A DNA stretch of 64,000 nucleotides, from NCBI GenBank assembly GCA_026119855.1, contig JAOWBW010000182.1, positions 1,585,073-1,649,072 on the forward strand, written 5' to 3'. This document shows positions 44,588 to 56,778 of this stretch, one piece after another. The position numbers and the translations under genes are program-made. This stretch comes from Campanula takesimana. Its lineage: Eukaryota; Streptophyta; Magnoliopsida; Asterales; Campanulaceae. How positions within the stretch are numbered: the stretch's first letter is position 1; every line of letters starts with the position of its first letter. The notes under the pieces are model-generated. The model was not told the DNA's origin. It made no database searches and worked only from the letters and a program-made list of their open reading frames with translations.

Positions 44588-45908
44588 CAACCAGCTTACG
44601 AGAGGTTGGAGATCCTAATTCTTGACGATGAGGAGAGAACTTCGATTGAAGACTACAAAGACAACATCGAGAAAGGAAAACTACCAGAGGACGAGTTGGC
44701 GGCCAAGATGATAAAGAAGAAGGTGGCCAGGTATATAGTATGGAACGATATTTTGTATCAGAGGTCATTCTCCAATCCCCTCTTAAGATGTGTTTCACCC
44801 AAGGGCACGGAGAAATTACTAGCCGAAGTACACGATGGAGTTTGTGGAGGACACCTGGGGGCCAGGACTCTTGCCGACAAGGTAATTACACTCGGTTACT
44901 ACTGGCCGAACCTAAGAGAAGATGCACACGCCTACGTGAAGAAGTGTGACAAATGCCAGCGCTTCTCAGACCTACCTAGAGTGCCACTGGTGGAACAAAG
45001 TCTTACCATACCAACATGGCCATTCGACATGTGGGGAGTCGACATCATTGAACCTTTTCCCTTGGATAAGGGAAGCAACAAGTTTGTGATTATAGCAGTC
45101 GACTACTTCACCAAGTGGGTGGAGGCTAAACCCTTGGCAAAGATTACAGAGGAGAACGCCATCAACTTCATCCACGACTACATATGGTGTCGGTTTGGCG
45201 TTCCTCATTCTATTGTGACTGACAACAGGCTCCAGTTCTCTGACGCTTTTACTGAGGAATTAAACAGGCTAGGAGTCAAGCATAGGAAGTCATCAGTCAG
45301 TCATCCTCAAGGTAATGGGCAAGCCGAGGTAGCAAACAATTTGATACTGAAAGCCACCAAAAATCTGGAAGGAAGTCAAGGAAAGTGGCTGGACGACCTC
45401 CCCCTTTCTCTATGGGCAGTTCGTACAACCACTCGGGGGCCAACTGGGGAGACTCTTTTTGCACTGACTTATGGATCTGAAGCCATGGCTCTAGGTGAAA
45501 TGGCCTTACCGACCTTCAGAGTAACAATTACGATGAGGTCGTCAATGAATACAACCGACTGCTAGACCTAGACCTGGTTGAGGCAAAAAGGCTGACTGCT
45601 CAGCTCAGAATGATTAACTAAAAGCAGAGAACCAAGGCCTATCACGACAGCAAAGTAAAGAAGAGAATATTTGAAGTCGGTGACTGGGTGCTCAGAAAGA
45701 TCGAGTCAACACAGGAAGGCTCAACAAAACAAGCTCTCTCCGAATTGGGAAGGTCCCTACATTGTTACTCACGTTATCTGAGAAGGGACCTACATGCTCA
45801 AAACTCCAGAAGGAAAAGAGCTGAAACACCCATGGCATTCGGAGCACCTGAGGAAAGAATATCAGTAACATCTCGGCACCCTACCTATCTTTTAATGCTT
45901 TTGAGTTA
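44588..45908 (+). pseudogene. Integrase of element T1
   Basis: An open frame to 45565 holds the HHCC zinc region (HDGVCGGHLGARTL...KKCDKCQRF) and the catalytic core (MWGVDIIEPFPLDKG, VDYFTKWVEAKPLAK, TDNRLQFSD, HPQGNGQAEVAN). The usual TDNG is TDNR here. A frame change near 45530, a TAA near 45619 (probable CAA) and another shift near 45735 break the C-terminal GPY/F part, whose remnants include VGDWVLRKIE. Would catalyse insertion of the cDNA. Inactive. Confidence 0.85.
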
Positions 45909-46645
45909 GATTTTTGGTGCTTTTTGGTTATTTCTAGTTCAGATATTTCTCTAGTTTATTTTATCAATAAAAGTTCTTTTTCCTTCACATTGGGGAGTTT
46001 GCATTACTAGTAAAAGACACTAGAGCACGGTCCAAACATTACTTAACAATGCCGAGACCATTATCCAAAGTCGAGCACTTACGCCTGACCTATCAAAGCC
46101 TAGTTTTAACAAACTAGCGCGGTCACGGCATACATAACATACGGGGTCCCCTTTTGAGATAAGGCTAAAACGTCTCGACTCCTAACAATTTAAACCTAGT
46201 TCTGACAACTAGTCCTTAAATTTGAGTTCAGATTAAGACATCTAACTCCAATGACAATTTGAGAATAGTTTTGACAACTAGTTCTTTCAAATTTAAGAAA
46301 CCCGAGCCTTTGACGCTCGTCACGGCCTATAACGGTGAAACAACCTCGGCCTGTAAACAGCCTAAACTGGCCATACAATCCTTCGTCATTTTTGACCTAG
46401 GCATCTCAAACCGATATCCCCTAGCTATTACAATGACAGTTAAGGGGACTAACACCTCAAACCGAGGAGGAAATCCCAAAACCAAAAATAACAAAGTGTT
46501 TACGCCCCCTAGACAACGCTGGGCTCAGGCATACAAATACTTGCAACAAAAATAAATTGTTTCAGCAAGACTGGCTCACAGGCATAAAGTAAATTGTATC
46601 AACAAGCCACACACGGCTTATAACCACAACAGTACAAAATACAGG
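45909..46645. other. Spacer between integrase and the antisense gene of T1
   Basis: No supported gene. Short repeats of AGTTCTGACAACTAG type occur near 46198 and 46265. The sense and antisense genes converge here. Confidence 0.4.
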
Positions 46646-49091
46646 CTAATCGACTCCAGCTTCATTCTTATCCTCAGCCTTGGCAATCAGTTCATCAAGG
46701 TTCCCACTTTCAAGGGTAGGAGGATCCCATTCTGTCTTACATTCTTTGCGATCTCGATTCCTAATCACTTTCAAACCTTTCTTAGAATAAGAAACCAAAG
46801 AATGTGCTGCTCGTGCTTCGACACTGTAAGAATCTTGAATGTACAGATGGGCCAGCTTGTCGAGGGTAATATCGACCTCGGGGTCTATGAGCAGAAGGCG
46901 AGACAGATTATACCAAGAATCATTGTATGTGGAACCAACTCGGTCCTGGATGACCTCCATCATTTTTGAACTCTTCTTAAAAGCTTCCACTGTGACCTCG
47001 GCTGCACGCTGTTCTCTGCCCACTATGCTCTCCTCCAGTATGACGAGCCTCTCCTCTGCAGCAATCTTCTCTGAAGCAAGCCCCTCAGACCGTTTGTGCT
47101 CTCTTTCAAAGTCCACCTTTCCTCATGCTGCCTCTTCCTGGGCTGCACGCATAATAGCTTCAGCACGTCTGACCGCCTCTTCAGCTTGTGCCGACTGGTC
47201 GGCAGCCTTCTTCAGCTCAGCTTCAAAAGAGGTCTTCTCTCCCTCAAGTACTTCTGCTTTCTCCTTCAACTCGGCATTGGAAGCTCGAAAAAAGGCTGTC
47301 TCGGCCTCGTATTTCTTCGTATTGCCCACAGCGAGGTAAATCAGGGCATATTCATGTTGGGAAATGGAAGCGAGCTGCAGAGAAGATATCAAGGCATCAA
47401 GAACAAAACAACTAAGCTACAAAAATTCAAGAGTATCCCAAAGTACCTCACTAATGATCAGGCCTTTGCCGTTCAGAAGCTGAGCAGAGGTCGGCTTAGC
47501 CGCCACAAGCTTTTCCACTCTATCCTTGGTCATAGCTCTCTTAATTATTGCCCCGCCAAGCCTAAGTGCAGGACCAGAGTGGACAGAATCATCAACCCCC
47601 GACATCAGCCAGACGTTAGCAAAAGCTACAGCTAAATCATTGATCTCGTCATCGGTAGGAACGGAAGCTGAGACAGAGCCATGAGTAGAGGGAGTCCTTT
47701 TGGTTGGAGGCTCCTCCAAACGATCAGTGTCTTTAATCAGCCTCTTCCCACGGCGACTCATCTGATCAACCTTAACCTCAGCATCAACACCTCGATCCCC
47801 ATCCTTATCATGGCCTGGACTTTGGGCTCGTGAAGTAATAACTTTGTCAACCTCGGCCTCTCTAGCACGAACCTCGGCTTGAGTCTCTGCATCGCCGTCT
47901 AATATCTGAACTACAGGGGGGCCTCTTGGAACATCAGCTATCCCTTTAGATTGCAGGAGCCTTTGCCTCTCAGTCATGTTGGCGTGATGTTTCTCTATCC
48001 CTCGGGTCTGAGACAGTTGTTTCTTCCTCCTAGCCGCCACCGCAGGGTCAACCACTTCCTCATCAATTCGCTGGACATCCTCCATTGAAAGATCTGCACA
48101 TAAAAAAGATATCAGGACAGTCCAGAAATAATGAAGTGAGCACGGGAAAATATGCGAAGTATAGAAAAGGAATTACATCCTATAATGTCCCTGGCCTTGA
48201 GGCACTTGTCGGCCTTTGCACACAGAGCAGTCGGAATAGAAAACAAAATCAGGATGGATCACCCAGTCCGGAAACCGGTTCCCTCTCTCCACTTCCACCA
48301 TCGGCATAACACCTGCTACAGGTCCCTTCATAAAGCCGGCCTGAACATGGAACCTGAAGTCGATCTCGGTTCTAGACCAATCCAGTGTAGCCGTACCAGA
48401 AAACTCTTCCAACCTTTTTATCAAAGCGACACTCCAGTCGGGGCGATGCACGACTGTAGGTCTAACTGGATCCCTAGCAGGGCCTAAAAATTCCCATCCA
48501 CGATGACTCTCCACCTTAATGACATTTCTATTCCAACCCGTCACTTTATTTACAACACTAGAGATGGGAACCATGAGCTTGGGCTTGTTGGGGTAAGATT
48601 TGATGGTTATAGTTCTTGTGGTGGAATTATAGGAAGATTGAAAGAAATGATAAAAGGCCGACATACATGGCTCAAAACCAAGACTGCGGCATAGAATTAT
48701 GAAACCAGTAAGGTACCTCACGGTGTTCATTCCTAAGTGGGCCGGTACTATGTTCCACTCTTCCAGGAATTCGTTTATAAAGGGATCAATAGGAAGCCTG
48801 AGACCAAGTTGAAACTGCTTATAGTAGAAAGGGAGGAAGGCATCGTCGTAGTAGAACTGCTTAACCTCGGCGTCTGTGGCAAAAGTTTGGGCCTTGCTGT
48901 AAAACAACTTGAAATCTCTCCTATCTACGCCGAAGTTCTCATATAGATCCTTAATCATGGCATCCCCGCCTATGGGGTGCCTAAGCCTAGTTTATCCCGA
49001 CGGACCAGCTCTGTCTCGACCTCTCCTGGAGACCACGGCCTCATCATCAAATCGATCCACTATCCGCCCAGAAGCACCTTCCTCGGCCATA
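46646..49091 (-). pseudogene. Antisense spliced gene of T1 (PF04195-like plus coiled coil)
   Basis: The first exon (about 49091 or 48958 to 48177) shows the PF04195-type block: FKLFYSKAQTFATD, LRLPIDPFINEFLEEWNI, LGFEPCMSAFYHFF, GWNRNV. Exon 2 (48093-47447, MEDVQRIDEEVVDP) is polar and low complexity. Exon 3 (47374-46646) is a long coiled coil (ELKEKAEVLEGEKTSFEAEL...). The exon 2-3 join (GAG/GTACTT ... CTGCAG/CTCGC) is canonical and in phase. The exon 1-2 join is likely but its phase did not close by hand. Stops: TAA between MAEEGASG and the domain, and TGA near 47120 (probable CGA). It lies antisense to gag-pol, downstream of integrase, as known for extra ORFs of Tat elements. Function unknown. 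Confidence 0.72.
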
Positions 49092-50354
49092 CCTACAGCA
49101 ACCAAGGGGTTAGAATCATCCCGTGACGAAGATGAGGTGACCTTCCCCCCGATTCAACTTCTGGGGCCGAGGAAGGGCCCTCAAAATGAGATCGGAAGGC
49201 TGATTTATCTTGGACATAATGGAGAAAAATGTGTTTAACTATGTCGTCAAAGGTACTAAGAAGAACCAAGTCAGGTTCGTCGTCTCTAAGGGTTCTTGGG
49301 GCAAACAAACCAGAAGGGTACCTGACATCCTCACGGGGGTTTTTATTGATATACAAGATGTCCCCAATGGTTAACAAGGATAACATTTTCCATACCCCTT
49401 CTGATTTCAAATATATCCTACAATTTCTCCTATAAAAACCGTACTTGGGAGCATTAACAAGATTCAGAGGGGCAGACATTGCAGAAGGAAGAAAAATAGG
49501 GCTATCCTAAAGCTTAGAGCTATTCATATACGGTTAAACAAGCATGAAAGGGGAAAAAGATTGAAACTTCGAAACTCCAAAACCCTAACAATGGCGGAAA
49601 TTGCAGAAAGGGGGAAAAGGGTTAAGATTGTACCTTTCCTGGAAATGCGATCAGAAGAAAAGGGATAAATGACAGCACAGACATGAACGACCGGAATGGA
49701 TTGTCGAGAATTCACGTTGGGAATAGAGCTGCTCAAAAGGCTCGCCGGCGATAGATGCACTGTTAATGAGAATTTGAAAAAGTGAAATTTCGAGGGGCTT
49801 TCTAGCGCTTATATAGGTCGGGTCAAGGAGATACGGTTCGGATCTAACCCGTTCAATACCTCGACCCGTGGGTTACACGTACGACCATCAATCCATCATG
49901 CCTCACATTTAATGGGGCACATTTTTGAGGTGAATGTCTTGTCATTAAAACACGTGCGCCGTTTGAAATAATGAAATGGGGCAGACGTTTGATATGACTC
50001 AACCGTCATTTGGCATAATAAACAAAACGATTGATATCAGGCTGACACGTGGTGAGATGATGATGACTCCTAAAGAGACGACAAATGGTATGCCGAAGAC
50101 GACATCCACAAGGTCAATACAGAATAGCCGAGGCCGACATCCTCAACAAAACCGGAACGCCGTCACAAAGCAATGACAGGCCGAGTTTGATAGAACATGC
50201 ATGTTACAAGAGGGAAATAACAGATTCAGACAAGCAATAGTCAAAGGAAAAGAGATTGTTTTAATATTATAACAAAAAGACCCCCACAGTACGGCCGGGG
50301 GCCTGGCCTTTACAAGAGCAAAAAAGGGAAAAGTTACTACTAAAGCATATTGAG
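49092..50354. other. Non-coding 3' region of T1
   Basis: Minus-strand frames at 49093-49479 and 49524-49760 lack recognisable domains. The region probably includes the promoter and 5' UTR of the antisense gene. Confidence 0.35.
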
Positions 50355-50703
50355 AGGTCCTAATCTTCTTCCCAATCATCATCTCCATTATAGCCAACCT
50401 AGGTATCATCCATGTCGCAGTCCTCATCATCATCATCTTTATCTTCTCCTTCATCATCTCCTCTGTCGCCATCGTCGCCGTCATCACTGCTGAAAACTCC
50501 TCATCATCGCTTTCAATAGGATCTGGAGATTCATATTCCCCGTTACTGTCCATCGGAGACTCTTCAGCCGAAAAAGACGAACGTGGCTTTGAAGGCGCTA
50601 TGGAATCACTGCTACTATCGGGGGAGGAATACTCACCAGGGTTGATGGACTCAGAATCAACTTCTTTGGGAAAGGCGTCGAAATAAGACCTTTTTGGCGT
50701 CAT
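50355..50703 (-). pseudogene. Acidic antisense ORF of T1
   Basis: Starts MTPKRSYFDAFPKEVD at 50703 and is Ser/Glu/Asp-rich. After a one-base frame change near 50495 the continuation is strongly acidic (runs of D/E with GDDG and DDDDED), ending WEED-stop near 50355. A TAG inside the tail is a probable former CAG. No known domain. It lies about 300 bp from the 3' LTR, antisense. Compare the acidic ORF at 1109-1267. Confidence 0.45.
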
Positions 50704-51011
50704 TTTGGATTTCTTGAGGAATTCTTGAAGACAAAGGGGAAGATTCTGGGTAAACTGGTTTCCTTTAATGGTCAGCAGAATATAAAGGGTTGGAAGTATT
50801 TATAAGAGGCCATAAGTGGTTCGCATTTAATGAGGGACTCCAGTTTCCAAAAGGAGTAATGATTATTCTACCAAATACGATCCGGAGGCTTTCTTAATAT
50901 CTAAAGATATAAGGATTTGGCGGCTGACTGTCAAATCAACATAAATGAAGCTGTAATCAATGAACAGTCTAGTTTCTACTCGTCACGCCGAGATAGAAAC
51001 TCGGGAGCCAC
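50704..51011. other. 3' untranslated region of T1 up to the LTR
   Basis: No gene. Ends at the LTR start (TGAACGAC at 51012). No strong purine run is visible immediately upstream. Confidence 0.4.
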
Positions 51012-51638
51012 TGAACGACATGAACTGACTTCAAAGATTGGGACCCATAGACTTTCGGTCCATACACTATAAAAGCCCATGATCATGAGGCCAATATTAC
51101 TTGGGCCGAGAATGAAGAGAGCCTTATTCGTAACTCGGTCTCTATGACGAGCCGAGTTGGATGACGGGCCGACTTCCCTCAGAGATGTCACTTCCCTTAA
51201 ACCAACGGGAGACTACTCTTAAAGTTCAATTAATACACAAAGGTAGAGAATCCTTATCTAAACAAGGAGATCTCTATTACAATACTAACAGGATATCAAT
51301 CATCCTTATCAAGACTCTATCTTATCAGAATACGAGTCATACAACAACACGGGCTCCCTGGCTTTTCTAACAAGTCAGGACTCATTCACCCATGCCTATA
51401 TAAACAGGTCCTCCATACAGGAAACGGGTAATGAACTCTTTTGGCTCTAAACTCTAGTCAATTGATTTCTCTCTATTTCATACACCGTATTCTTATTCTC
51501 ACGCCGTAGGGCCTTCACCGGTGAAGCCCCGGCGTAGTTTACGTTTGCTAATTGTGTGCAGATCCGAACGAGGAAGTTCTCATTGCTGGATTTATCCGAA
51601 CCGTTAGACGAAAGGCTGATCCGGTACGTTTTTGGCAG

Positions 51639-51643
<5 letters not shown>
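51012..51643 (+). repeat. 3' LTR of element T1
   Basis: 632 bp, TG...CA, followed directly by (TA)n. A 14-bp stretch present in the 5' LTR is missing here. Confidence 0.88.
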
Positions 51644-51686
<43 letters not shown>

Positions 51687-51771
51687 ATATAGGATGTAAG
51701 AATTGTTTTCTTGATCCATAATAAATGTAAGAATTGTATTTTTACAAAGATTTTTTTTAAGAATAGTTAAA

Positions 51772-51817
<46 letters not shown>

Positions 51818-51894
51818 TATATATTACTTATACCATAATAAAATTACATTAAATTATAAATTTTAATTAAAATTATTTCTTTATTTAAATTGTA
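51644..51894. repeat. (TA)n microsatellites flanking T1 and AT-rich spacer
   Basis: TA runs at 51644-51690 and 51776-51812. The first abuts the T1 3' LTR and mirrors 33646-33705 on the other side. Confidence 0.85.
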
Positions 51895-52047
51895 CTCCCT
51901 CCGTCTCAGTTTAAGGTTCTTACTTTTCTTTTTGGTATATCCCAGTTTAAGGTTCTTAGTTGCTTTATTTCTCAAATGGCAAAGTATGAATAGTGTTTTG
52001 GACAATCTTATCCTCATAAAGTTGATATATTACAAAGAGAAAATTTT

Positions 52048-52192
52048 GGGAGAAACTAGTTTATCCATAAGTTATAAAAAATCCTGTTTTTATAGGGTTT
52101 AAGGTTTAGGGTTTATAATTTAGGGTTTAGGGTTTAAAATTTAAGGGTTAAAAATAGACTTTTTATAACTTATGGAAGAACAAGTTTCCCCC
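52048..52192. mobile_element. Foldback element with telomere-like core
   Basis: Arms of about 36 bp pair as inverted repeats: GGGAGAAACTAG...TCCATAAGTTAT and GGGGGAAACTTG...TCCATAAGTTAT when inverted. The core (about 52095-52150) is a run of TTTAGGG and near variants (GTTTAAGG, TTTATAA). Confidence 0.7.
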
Positions 52193-52300
52193 AAAACCAA
52201 CTCTAATACAAAAAAACCATCACTCACCCATCTACTTTTCACCCACTTGCTTTATGAATTGATAATTATATCCTCCACATACTACTATTATTGACTCAAA

Positions 52301-55011
52301 TCTTATAATATATAAAAAGTGAAGTGCATGAAGCATTTTCATTTTCCCGCCCATTTTGTCACAGTTAAAATGTCAAAACTGCCCTTATTGCAAAAGCCTT
52401 GGAATTTATTCTTTTTTTGTTTTGGGTTATTTCGTGCATTAAATAACATGGATCGGAACTGAACAGTCAGATGGCACTGTACAAATGTCCAAACTGCCCT
52501 AACAGTAAAACCTTAGAATTGAACCTTTATTGAGTTGTTACAAGCATTAATAATAGTCCATGGATCTGAATTAAAAAGCCAAAACGCCCTCATTTCATTA
52601 AAAACTGAGATTTAAAAAGCAGCATTTGTTGACTTCGTTATTGAAGTCCGTTAATTAATGCAGACTTGATATAAATTGGAACAGCTCCCCTCCTAACTAA
52701 TTAATTACATGTAGATGTGTTATTGAAATGGCCATTAAACAACACCATTTAAAATTTAACTGAGAATGAGTCCCAACGCATTTTCGTAGATGGTTCTGAT
52801 CCATCCCTACCTTCATGCTTCATTGATTCACTTCACTTATAAAACTCTCTTTTCTCATATTGGTTTCTCCAGAAACAAAAACAACCGCCCTACTATCTCT
52901 CCACCACTACCAGCCTCCTACGCAAGTCAGCCTAACTCTGTATGATGTCGGTTTCTCTCTTCTGTGACCTTCAAAAAAGAAAATTAGATTAGACGATTTA
53001 AGCCAAAATTGCACGTTCATGAACCATTCCCTTGGAGAACAAACTGAGGTTGTCACCATCTATTGAGATGATTCTTATAGATTCAGAGGTAATAATAGAA
53101 TTGTTAATTTTTTTTATTTTTTTATTTAATTTTTTTTTTTCTTAAAGTGATTTCCTAATAAAAACTCTTTTGTTTTTTCTTATAGGGTGAAAGATTTCAA
53201 GCAACAATAACAAGATCAAGGTTAAAAGATCAATGACCATAGGAGTAAAGAGAGTAATGAAGCAGGAAAAGGTGTTAATTTGAGTTTGTTTTTATATACG
53301 TATTTTGAAAAGTCACTCTAATTCATTTTTTGTTCTCTGTTTAAAAGCAATGAATGATTCATTTTTCTACTAGCAAAGATAACTATGTGCTGGGTAAAAG
53401 TTAAGTGGCCTTCCATGTCACTTCATTATATAACTCATCCATCTATGATTATCATATTATTTTCATACTGACTTTCAAGAAATCTTTTCTTTTTTGGGAC
53501 AAAGGGAGTATACGGGAAAAAAAAAATCACTGAAATTTTTCAGAAAGTATAAAAATTGTACCAGAATATTATCCACTTGGAACAACAGCTCAGGCACAAT
53601 TAGCATTTGATAGAACAATGTCCACCTATATTAAATCAATTCATAAAAAATGATTTTTGGAGGTATATTAAGATTTTGTACGACTGTTCCAAAAAGAATA
53701 CTACTTGAAATTAAACACATGTTGAATCAAATGATTTTAGAAGTTGTTGAGAGACTACAAGAAACCTAACCTGAGTGACTTCTGAATGAAATCTCTGATT
53801 CCAGAAAGGTGGGCAATATTATTTATTGTGCCAAATACAGACTGCTCACATATGGATTGCACAACTCCATCATCATCAATAACCACCAACTCTATAGTGG
53901 TCTCCTGTATGAATGTCATAGAGAAATACAGTACAATTTAAACAAAATGGAAAAAATAGGACAATTGGAGATTTAAGTACAACATAGTCCTACACATTCA
54001 AGAACTAAAACGAGGACACCATGGGCTCAGAAAGTATGCAGATGAGCACTATCTACCTTTGTATTAAAAAGTCAATAAGAATTAGAAAAAAGAATTTTGA
54101 TCCATTGCATTTGTATCCAACCATTTGTAAGTAACGGAGAATAACCATGTTTTTTAATAGGTAGTCTGAAAAAATCTATGTTGGACACCCTATTATTAAT
54201 ATTAATCCAACATTATTAAAAGTTAACAACTATAAACAGTGTCTGCTCATTATATATGCTTTTGGATATTAAACTTGGAGAAAAAGATGCAAGAATAAGG
54301 AGAACTTATAGGTAAAAGAGTCGATGCTGATGTTTCGGATTGGAAAAATATACGTATTGTATTTTTAAAAAGTTTAAATACTCAAACTTTGAAGCAAATG
54401 TTCATATCTTTATTAATTTTTACTATATATATATTTGTTTAAAAGTATATACAAGTTAAAATATTTTTGTTCACCGGAACTAAATTGATTATTACAAAGC
54501 TTGGTGAACATGTTCTGAAAGCAAAAAGTTTAAATTGGACAAATGCTGGAGGAAAAGTTTTTGTGCCGAGGTTGTTATTAACTCTTTCTGTCCCGTTTGT
54601 CATTTAAGTTACACACAAGAGAGTTTCCATTGATTGTTTTTTTATTATGTAATGACAATCAACAAAAGCCAAAGTTACTAAATAACGCATGTCATGGTTA
54701 GTTGTATGTTGCTCCATCAAAAGTAATTACCCGTATACTGGTTTGAAGATTATAGTATGTGACGAAAAGGAAAGGTTGTGGATGAAACAACCAATTATTT
54801 TCGAGTCTCTATATATTAAAAGAAAAGGAGCTTGGTTCCAGCCCAAAGAAAGAAACGAAAGCTAATTTTGTTTACAAAGATTTTACTGTATTTTTTTTTT
54901 CAAAATTTGTAATTGTAGTCCTTGATGCCAATATGAATATATTTTTTAATTTATATTTTTTATTTGCCAAAGTTGTTTTGTCGTGCGTTTAACGCACGGG
55001 TGCTACACTAG
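52301..55011 (+). mobile_element. Non-autonomous Helitron
   Basis: The 5' end TCTTATAATATATAAAAAG follows an A. The 3' end has a hairpin (GTGCGTTTAACGCAC, 54984-54998) followed by GGGTGCTACACTAG and then T. A/T insertion and CTAG after a short hairpin are standard Helitron signs. No Rep/helicase ORF. A second Helitron-like 5' end (TCTCTATATATTAAAAG, 54806) could define an internal 206-bp element sharing the same 3' end. The interior contains promoter-like DNA (52790-52960), possibly captured. Confidence 0.75.
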
Positions 55012-55076
55012 TTTGCCTTAATTTCTTAATAAGCGTGTAAAGTCAAACTAAGAACCTTAAACCGGGACGGAGGGAG

Positions 55077-55575
55077 TAATAGTTATTTTACGACAAACAA
55101 AACAAGATGTTAGTAACATAGTATTGGATGGAATTAGTAAGCATGGATCTTTCAAAAGTCACAAATTTCTGATCGATTAGAATCCGAAGCAGCTAGTTTG
55201 TTGTTGTGCTGGCAAATATATATAGACTTGGAGAATTAAACATGCTATTAATTAAAAGTGGTCGACTTTTAGACCAATAATGAGATTTAGATTAGATATT
55301 TGTTGTTTTTTAATATGGAAGTAGCTTAAAGTTGTTGAAACCTAATTATAACGGAACTAGTATAAAGTAAGTTGGCATTTAGGACTTTGGAATTAAGCAT
55401 TTTACTAATTTGTTTTTTAAGATAAGATATTGTGCACTTTTCATTTTCGTATTAGGTGACAAAAAGGTAGTTGTTTCAACTAAACTAATTTGTTTATTTG
55501 CAGTTGTTAAGCTATCTAATCATTCCATTTTTCGACATTTGTATTCTAGAGATAAGGTTTAGTAAACATGATAGT
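55077..55575. other. Unassigned AT-rich sequence
   Basis: Nothing recognisable. Confidence 0.3.
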
Positions 55576-56156
55576 TGTTTTTGTCAAATTTAGAAATTCA
55601 ACTTAAAGAAAGGGAATTGGGTATAATGGAATATAATTGTAAAATAATTCAAGAACAAATGAACACGGAGTTTAACGAGGAAAGCCCTTGAACAACTTGT
55701 TCGCCGGCATAAAACCTCAAAGATGGATTATTATTAGTAATGTTGATGAACAATGAGAAGAACAAGAACGAAAGCTGAGAGTAATAGTGATGGTGCGCGT
55801 GTGTGCATTACAAATTGTGTGGAACTATAAATAAGAGAACGATCATAAACTTGCTAGCGGGGCCATGTATCTCGGAAAGATTTTTAGACCATATCTTCTT
55901 TGCCGTTGATAAGAGTCGTTTGTTTGACTTAGTCTTTGAGTCTAATTTGGTCACATGCAGTTTTAGAATCGTGTCCCACTACTTGCATTGTGTTCCTGAA
56001 AAATAGGATAAGGAACATCATTCAAATAAAACATGTTAATACATAAGTATACCTGTAAGTCGTATAGTGACAACTTGAAGGTTCAGGATGTAGGATGATT
56101 TATGCAAGTTGAAGTCTCCAAGATGTTGAAACAGTGCAGATTTTTATCCCCAAACA
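55576..56156 (-). mobile_element. LTR of the A/B gypsy family (D), minus orientation
   Basis: 581 bp. On the minus strand it starts TGTTTGGGGATAAAAATC and ends GACAAAAACA. The sequence just before its start (AATTGGAGGCAA on the minus strand) resembles the polypurine tract of element B, so it was a 3' LTR. The rest of that element is gone. Confidence 0.65.
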
Positions 56157-56544
56157 ATTGCCTCCAATTTTTGAATTTAAAAGAGAATTCTTAAAGTCGA
56201 AAATTGATTTTGGCAGCTTATACGTGGACGGTGAGGGGCGAATTTGTCGGAGTCTAGGGTCTAGGCACTTGAGTTGGGCTAGGAATTTGGAACCGTCGAT
56301 ATCTCTCCATTTAAGACGTCTAACTCACTCGTCTTCTTCATTTACGCAGCGTAAGGATTTCCCCCAATCTCTTCCTGGTGAGTTCTTCTTTTCTTCTTCT
56401 TCTCGATTTCTAGGGTTCAAATGGTTAAGACTAAGAAAACCGCTGGAATTCATTCCAAAACTCCTTTTAAAACCCCCCTTTAATCATCGAGAATAAGAAG
56501 AACATTTTATCATTTATGTAGACTTTGATCAAGCAAGACCGACA
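56157..56544. other. Remnant next to LTR D
   Basis: No supported gene. A TC-rich stretch and a short ATG frame near 56421 have no recognisable domain. Probably LTR or 3' UTR remnants. Confidence 0.3.
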
Positions 56545-56777
56545 TTAGTCGGGCGAGATAGGTGTTTAAGTACTTCCCATCTAGTAACCTAACCCCCGAA
56601 CCTCATAACAAGAATCTCTGTTTTCGTAATCAAACTTAGGCTATAAATATTAGGTTTTTCTTATGTTCCTCTAAAACATAGGTGGCGACTCTACAAAATC
56701 TAAAACAAGTTAGACATCCTAGGATCCACCCACCGCCTTAGCCAGGCGTAGTGGGGGCCCTCCCGGGGTATCTATAG
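56545..56777 (-). mobile_element. Tat-type LTR fragment (type E), minus orientation
   Basis: Diverged copy of 4441-4663, including the ACATAGGTGGCGACTCTA and GACATCCTAGGATCC blocks and a CCCGGGGTATCTATA end. Confidence 0.7.
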
Positions 56778-56778
56778 C

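Larger units (their letters stand above)
33706..51643 (+). mobile_element. Element T1: 18 kb Tat-type Ty3/gypsy with antisense ORFs
   Basis: LTRs at 33706-34352 and 51012-51643 share nearly all their sequence, with about two dozen differences by eye and one small indel. In order on the + strand: PBS-like site, gag, finger, protease, [CACTA-like insertion], RT, RNase H, second RNase H, [hAT MITE], integrase. Antisense and downstream lie a spliced coiled-coil/PF04195-like gene and an acidic ORF, then the 3' LTR. Both outer edges sit in (TA)n repeats, consistent with insertion into one TA microsatellite. The second RNase H and antisense ORFs place it in the Tat lineage. Confidence 0.88.
51895..55076. 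mobile_element. Stowaway MITE, expanded by nested insertions
   Basis: The outer ends CTCCCTCCGTCTCAGTTTAAGG (left) and, inverted, CTCCCTCCGTCCCGGTTTAAGG (right) are matching inverted repeats flanked by TA. The 3.2 kb length is due to a foldback element at 52048-52192 and a Helitron at 52301-55011. Without them the MITE would be about 330 bp. Confidence 0.75.

Noticed and set aside
53480..53512. Lone Stowaway-like end (GGGACAAAGGGAGTA)
   Set aside because: No matching inverted end nearby, so not called as an element; probably a fragment within the Helitron.
56421..56483. Short ATG frame next to LTR D as the start of an antisense extra gene
   Set aside because: Only about 20 codons, no domain, and the sequence may belong to the adjacent type-E LTR.
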